64,000 nt of DNA from Melampsora larici-populina 98AG31 (Eukaryota; Basidiomycota; Pucciniomycetes; Pucciniales; Melampsoraceae): contig NW_006768780.1 in assembly GCF_000204055.1 (NCBI RefSeq), positions 284,286 to 348,285 on the forward strand. Direction: 5' to 3'. A model generated the notes under the pieces. That model worked only from the letters and a program-made list of their open reading frames with translations. It was not told where the DNA came from and did not search any database. Made by a program: the position numbers and the translations under genes. Position 1 is the stretch's first letter; each line of letters opens with the position of its first letter. Positions 58,931-64,000 of the stretch are shown here, piece after piece.

Positions 58931-60578
58931 GGTCTACTTTCGTCGTCTGATCGGTGATCGCCGGAACTTGGAAGTCAAATCAAATCAAACTCAATGACGA
59001 TCAATCAATATCCGATCAAAACTATCCGGTGTTGCTTAACCTGTTCATCGGGTCGGTACCGGCTACATGAAAGACGCATATGTATTGTTGTCACGTGATC
59101 TACAATTCGATCCGCTATCAAGATCAGATATCACAATTGATATCAGCAACGCATTATAAGTTGAACATATCGCTTGTCTTGCAAAAGGAAGTGTTTAGTA
59201 ATCAAAGAAATTGGTTGGTTTTCTGACCAATTTCTGTGCTAATCTTTACCTCAAGAATATCCAATGTAGGACCAATTTCCAGAAAAGTTATTTGACTCCT
59301 AGTAGTAGTAACAAATTTGTGGTAGAGTTTGTAGAAGTGAGATTTTACTTGTTGAAGTAGAGTACATAGCTGAAGCCAGCATATCAATACAAAATTCCTT
59401 TTTAGAGACGAATGTGCTATTTGCAGAACTTCATTGGTAAGATTTGCTTTATGGCCCAATAAACACACCTCGAGGCAAGAGAAAAGGTGATTTGCAAGAC
59501 TCCATTACATGTGCTCGCACTTCAAGCTCCTCGATAGACTACTACTGGGAAATCAATGATGGGTCTTTTTCAACTTTTATTGCTAGGACCGTTACGGAGG
59601 AATTTTGAGTTGGAGACTGTAGGATTTGTTATGGGTCTTCCCTTTTTTACCTGTCTTTCTCACAGACTAGCTCTCAATGTGCCAAAAAAATGAGACTGCA
59701 ATGTAATGATGTTGAGCTCAACATGCTACTTCTCAAGTTCTCAGGCAAAGGTATTCTTGTTTGTGGTACTCAAGGGACTTGGTTAAGGTTGCAAAGGTCG
59801 ATTTGTTTTTCGCTCTCGTTGAATCCATAACAGCAGAGGTGATGTAAATATTTTGAGCCTTGTACTCAAAGCCAGTTCTTTTATTTATTTGAGAACAACC
59901 TAGCTTATACACTTTTCCGCACTGCTTGCGCGTTTTTAGGCATTGAGAAGACTTAAAAGGTGGTTCGGAGACTTTAAAATCTTTGCTCAAGATTTTCAAG
60001 TGGAAACCCCCCAATACAAGTGGTATGAAATGAAGAATCACTGTTGAATTTGAGTGATTTGGTTCCCCAAGAGGGTTCATCACTTTCAGTAGCAGACATG
60101 ACGAAAAAAATGTACAGTAATTCATGAAAGCTGAAAATCAAGTGAGGGCGGGTGTTATCACTTATCACTTCGTTGGTCAATTCAAAGGACCACTTTTGTT
60201 CAACAGCACAGGTGAAGAGTGTATACATGATGGTCGAAATACTGGTGATGAATTGGATCCCAGCCGATTGTTCAACTTCAACACGCATCAGGATATTGAA
60301 AATTGCCCACTCGTTCTTTTGTGCCTCAAAGACCCACAAGCGTGTTATGAATGGGTGTATAGCCTACTTAGAAAGTGAATTGAATCAAGTTTGAACCGTG
60401 CAACTGGAAGCTGGACAAACTGGAGGTGAAGAAAGACAAAGTGTGCAGTGGAACATCAGTCAATGCATTAATTATTGTGGGTAGGTCTTGAGTCTATACG
60501 TACTTGCGTAATTTTTATCCAAATCATTACATCTGTACCCTGAGAGCGGGTCTGTGCCGGGGTACGTTTCATAACCGA
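58931..60578. other. Intergenic 1.6 kb; no supported gene
   Basis: The right flank of NDUFA9 should hold its promoter. Overlapping ORFs at 59202-59468, 59733-60125, 59974-60339 and 60124-60394 occur on both strands, but none has a recognisable motif or a plausible spliced extension. Confidence 0.4.
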
Positions 60579-61224
60579 TCACATCTGACAAAACCAAGCA
60601 AGATCAGGATCTTTGATATGCCCAATAATTGATCTGTCTGGTGGATAGCGTCCTAAGGAACAAAAAACGCAATCACTTGGTACTTACTAACATGGGCTTT
60701 TTTCCTAATCTGATAGTAAGCTTTGGCATGAACAGTGACTTTATGGCTATCCCGATCAGATTTACCAAAAACACCCTTATACCTGTAACAATCTGAGTAT
60801 GTGACATCTGCGCCTGTAATCATGTTCAGAGGTTAAAATTTGTTAAAGGGGTCCACCTCTTGAAGACCTGATCTTGATCTTGGTGAAAGATAAAAAATGA
60901 GCACTCAACCATGATTTCCCGGTGGTGGATGAGTATCAGTTCCTTGTCCAGTCCAACAGTCCGCATATTTACAGTTGTACATCACACCGGTCGGGTCGTC
61001 CTGACAAGCTGTGAATTCAGGAAAAGGAGAGGGACTTTGAGCCGAGAGGAAATCTTTGAGGGGGGAATTGCCCGCAAAATATCACGAAATAACTTCTTAC
61101 ATGCGATCCCATTCGCTGCGCGAGCATCCCAATTCGGAGCGCACGGATGGACTGCTTCTGCACTAACGAGTTGCCAAGCCGTAGAAAATAGGACTAACTT
61201 TGCAATGGTAAAGAAGCTATGCAT
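60579..61224 (-). CDS. Small cysteine-rich secreted protein (candidate effector-like)
   Basis: Four exons (61224-61101, 61008-60910, 60813-60688, 60652-60579) give 140 aa. A clear signal peptide (residues 1 to about 22, MHSFFTIAKLVLFSTAWQLV then SA) is followed by a mature chain with six cysteines at 28, 43, 54, 59, 83 and 138. It contains NCKYADCW, YSDCYRYKG and a final AWFCQ. No known domain is recognised. The splice sites of introns 1 and 2 are good. Intron 3 would be only 35 nt; if retained, the protein ends earlier after VSKYQVIAFFVP. Size, secretion signal and even cysteine number are usual for plant-pathogen apoplastic proteins, but a host-directed role is inference only. A TATA-like site lies 45 bp upstream. 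Confidence 0.65.
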
Positions 61225-61267
61225 CTCTTTAATAAATTTGCGTATATCCCTGATTGCGTTCGCGTGG

Positions 61268-61277
61268 TTTATAAACC
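61268..61277 (-). promoter_or_regulatory. TATA-like palindrome upstream of the secreted-protein gene
   Basis: GTTTATAAAC lies about 45 bp before the ATG at 61224 and contains TATAAA in both directions. A second TATAAATTT lies near 61421-61429. The position fits a core promoter for the short gene, though no transcript start is visible from sequence. Confidence 0.4.
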
Positions 61278-62885
61278 GATTTTAGGTGAAGGCGAAGAGA
61301 CAATTCCGTGGATAGGAAAAGAGAATGTTTGAAAATTGAAGTGAAAGCTGTTGTTTGGGACTTGCTGAGGGAAAGGATATGTAAGCTTATGTAAGGCGTC
61401 CGTCTCCCAAGTTTATGGTGAAATTTATAAGCAACTCTTCCGTTTCTGCCACGCTCTTCATTTCTGTGGCGTTGCATGAGGCTGAATGGATTATTGGCCG
61501 CCCTTGGAAACTACAAGAATATTCTTGGAGATAGATACGGGTCTCACCACCACCCACCACCACATCACTAGTTAAGCTAGGTGCTTGAAAAGGCTTGAAA
61601 GGTAGAGGCTGTGTGGTCTGGTGCATCAAGCAAGTCTGCGCGTCAACAACTTCAAAAATGCGGGAAGGGAATGATGTGGAATAGCAATAATGTTTAAAGA
61701 AGCCATATGTACGCCCAGGAAAGCTTTCCCATTTCCTCTTCACCAGGAAAAAAGCATTGTTCATTTTGCTCATTCCGCTCCTTTGAGCCCTGTTCCATTT
61801 CGAGCAAACTCAATAGAGTCCCTCGCGGCGAGGCGTTCGACACCTCGCTGTCGCCACGCGAGGAACTCGATTGAGGGGATTTACATAGGTTCGACTCTCG
61901 AGTGATTGAGACAAACTGCACCTCTCAACTACGGTCTGTGGGAAATCATGTCCCGAGATGCAGCCGGTAAAAACAAAAACAATCATCTTTGGAGGACCCA
62001 GAAAGCTCAAGGACATCAGCAATAATTAGAGGATTCCCTAGACTGATGCCGGAACAGATTAGTAATAAACCACCAATGGCACGTGGTACGTCACTTTCGT
62101 CGGAGCAAAATTATTGGAGGAAGTTTGTGATGCAAAAGCAAGACTCTGAATTGCCAGGACTGACTCTCTATCATTGTGTTTCAAAGAACATGTACGTAGA
62201 AACATAATGGGATGGAGATTTGCTGGTCAGTAATAGAAGGGGATCCCCACTTGATAGACACGTAGAGTAGTGGCTCAGTCATTGCTTTCCTGAAGTACTT
62301 TTCAAAACACTCTCTGCTCTCTTGCGGCGTGAGCCTGCTGCTGGCCGGAAACGCACCCCAAAAAGGATACAGAAGTGGATTCAATACCATCAGCCATGAG
62401 CATCTGCCCATCTGTGCTCTTGAACATTTTGTGTTGCCTATAGTTGCCTATGATAAGATGCAGATGATGACAGTTATTTATGTACTACTTTGTCTGAGTG
62501 CGGCCATACACCATCAGTTGGCTCATGAACTCTATTCAATGCCATCATGGCAGCACACAAGCTTAACAGAATACTTCAACTTGTGGGTATATATGCATGA
62601 AAGAATAGAGTTCATCAAGGTTCAACTTCCAATGAATATATTATTAGCTTAGATTTGCAATCGTCATTAAACTATCGTGTTTGTCGGTGTAAAACAAGTT
62701 CGTGAGTATATCAAGTCATGAAAAACAAGAAACCAAAAACATTTCAAAATCTGTACAAGATACATCAACATTTCCATATTCACAAAGAAGAAGAAGAAGA
62801 AGCAAAAACAATTTCTCAAAAGTTCATATTAGATTCTCTATAAAAAACATACAAACTTGAATCAACTCAAAGTTTGGATTTGGAT
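61278..62885. other. Intergenic 1.6 kb between the secreted-protein gene and SGF29
   Basis: This stretch contains the putative promoter of the secreted-protein gene and a 67-bp fold-back sequence at 61809-61875. ORFs at 61387-61773 (-) and 62329-62652 (+) have no recognisable domains. The latter contains a hydrophobic MTVIYVLLCLSAA segment but no supporting structure. Confidence 0.4.
61809..61875. repeat. 67-bp fold-back inverted repeat
   Basis: CTCAATAGAGTCCCTCGCG at the left matches the reverse complement of the right end (CTCAATCGAGTTCCTCGCG) at 17 of 19 positions, and an inner pair GCGAGG/CCTCGC is also complementary. The whole can fold into one long hairpin. It may be a tiny fold-back element or a structured transcript end. 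Confidence 0.65.
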
Positions 62886-64000
62886 TTAACTAAATTGAAC
62901 CACATGTTCCATTCCCACTTTAACAGGACCAGTATGTCCATCATTCTCAAAACATACTTTATATTTTCGACTCTTTTGAGTGGGAACTGATTCGATTTTA
63001 CCTAAATAAAAAGTCGTCGTATCAGGATAAAGTCCTAAGACATCTGTTCCAGGTGGTAATGGAACTGTAGGGAATGTTTCAGGTTTGTCGACCACTGGTA
63101 ATGGAATAATTGATTTTAAGGTCGTGTTCCATGATACCTTTCGTACATTGTTTGAGGTGTCGGCCTCTGAGGAACTTCCTTCTACATCTACATCTTCCAC
63201 TTCGTAGCTTTTTGTACGGACAAAAGCACAACTTTAATAACAAGATGCGATGTCAAAAAGATCAGATAGGTGAAACGAACCGGTTCTTGTCATTTGAAAT
63301 ACATCTCACTACTCGAGCCATGATCCACTCTGCATCGGTGGAACGAGCAGCATCAGAAGGTTTTCTCGGACGTTTAAAAGCAACAAGTCGACCAGGTAAG
63401 AGTGGAAGTTGATCACGTAAAGCAGCCATTCGAGTCGATTTATTCACCCCTTGTCTAGTGTCTCGACGGTTCGTTGTTGTTGTTGTTGTTGCTGTTGATG
63501 GTTGATCTGACAAGATTGGAGTTGTAGCGCGAGACACGACCTGAGATGATCGAGGATTTAAAGGTTGCGTGAGATGAAGTGGAGCAGGTGATGATGTACG
63601 ACTTGTAGAAGAGACCGGAGGTTCGAGAAGAGATGAAGAAGCTGGTGAGTCCATCGGCTCAGCCGAGGTGTGCTCTATCCTGCGCTTCTTCGCAGCTCGG
63701 CCTGGAGAGAGAGGAGACCAATCCCTCTCTCAATCATCTCCTTCCTCGACTGCTTTTGTATAGAATGAAAACTCGAATGGAACGGATAGGGTATAGAATG
63801 GGGTTTAAAGAGGAATGGTGAGATGGAACATACCTTGTTGAGGTGGATCGGGTGGAGCTTCCCGGAGGGCGATCAGGATAGCAAGACGTTCAAGGAGCAC
63901 TTCAAGGATGCTAAAAGGAGCAAAATATTAGCCTGTGCAGGTGTGATGAATATGAATATACACGTACGCTTCTTCTTCAACTGTGTCTTTCAAAAGACTT
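62886..64000 (-). CDS. SGF29: SAGA-associated factor 29 (tandem Tudor reader), 5' end outside the window
   Basis: Visible exons are 64000-63968 (cut by the window edge), 63910-63834, 63701-63281 and 63207-62886; all phases agree. An N-terminal helical region (ILEVLLERLAILIALREAPP) leads to a basic AAKKRRIE patch and a Ser/Thr-rich linker. The C-terminal SGF29 tandem Tudor domain follows, with PGRLVAFKRP, EWIMARVVRC, RYEVEDVDVEG, ALYP-type GLYPDTTTFYLGKIES and YKVCFENDG. In SAGA this domain binds histone H3 trimethylated at K4 and recruits the acetyltransferase module. An apparent start at 63654 is internal to an exon, since the reading frame and the family sequence continue upstream. Confidence 0.9.

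Noticed and set aside
59733..60394. Overlapping ORFs on both strands of up to 130 codons
   Set aside because: No domain, no consistent splicing and overlapping opposite frames; likely chance ORFs or very old remnants.
62329..62652. 107-codon plus-strand ORF with a hydrophobic segment
   Set aside because: The hydrophobic stretch is internal, there is no clear signal peptide start, and no motifs or splice support were seen.
63654..63654. ATG at 63654 as the SGF29 start
   Set aside because: The frame continues upstream through AAKKRRIE and a phase-matched intron to further SGF29-like sequence, so this Met is internal.

Overview
The window is a nuclear segment of a filamentous fungus. Most genes are split by many short GT-AG introns of about 40-120 bp, intergenic DNA is AT-rich, and the coding set is fungal: a Gin4/Hsl1-type kinase, a Rom2-type Rho1 GEF, Nup188, Cox12 and Sgf29. 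A serpentine membrane protein of basidiomycete type, a small cysteine-rich secreted protein and heavy transposon load point to a plant-associated basidiomycete, most likely a rust (Pucciniales). That placement is inference. Exon models were built by hand from splice signals, reading phase and family resemblance. Every model listed as an intact CDS closes in frame.

Layout. 1-7,000: a decayed tyrosine-recombinase (DIRS-order) retroelement with a gag-like gene, a broken RT/RNase H gene and an open recombinase gene. A 1,279-bp non-autonomous DNA transposon carrying a minisatellite sits inside its gag. 8,488-12,230 (-): Gin4/Hsl1/Cdr2-type kinase with a KA1 tail. 12,971-13,826: a 235-bp direct repeat. 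14,716-15,833 (-): secreted, sequon-rich protein. 17,334-19,051 (+): F-box-like protein. 20,891-25,782 (-): DEP-DH-PH-CNH Rho1 GEF. 25,783-30,226: gene-poor. 30,227-31,620 (-): translin. 31,927-32,011 (-): intron-containing tRNA-Arg(CCT).

32,155-35,987 holds a complete two-gene PIF/Harbinger transposon (Myb/SANT-like protein plus DDE transposase) with a TAA target duplication. It is followed by the 3' exons of a seven-helix membrane protein. The stretch 32,181-37,484 is then repeated almost exactly at 37,585-42,887, across a gap of exactly 100 N. The two flanks form a dovetail overlap, so this is best read as two unmerged overlapping contigs. The true locus probably has one Harbinger copy and one membrane-protein gene (41,915-43,777, -).

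The right part is gene-dense: NUP188 (45,056-51,679, +), COX12 (52,616-53,550, +), a VanZ-like membrane protein (54,923-56,014, +), an NDUFA9-type complex I subunit (57,464-58,930, -), a six-cysteine secreted protein (60,579-61,224, -) and SGF29 running off the right edge (62,886-64,000, -). The genes are independent housekeeping or lineage-specific genes, not a cluster. The most notable signals are the nested transposon, the assembly duplication, a five-copy TGTCGATC cluster in the divergent promoter at 43.9-44.2 kb, and the cysteine-rich secreted protein.
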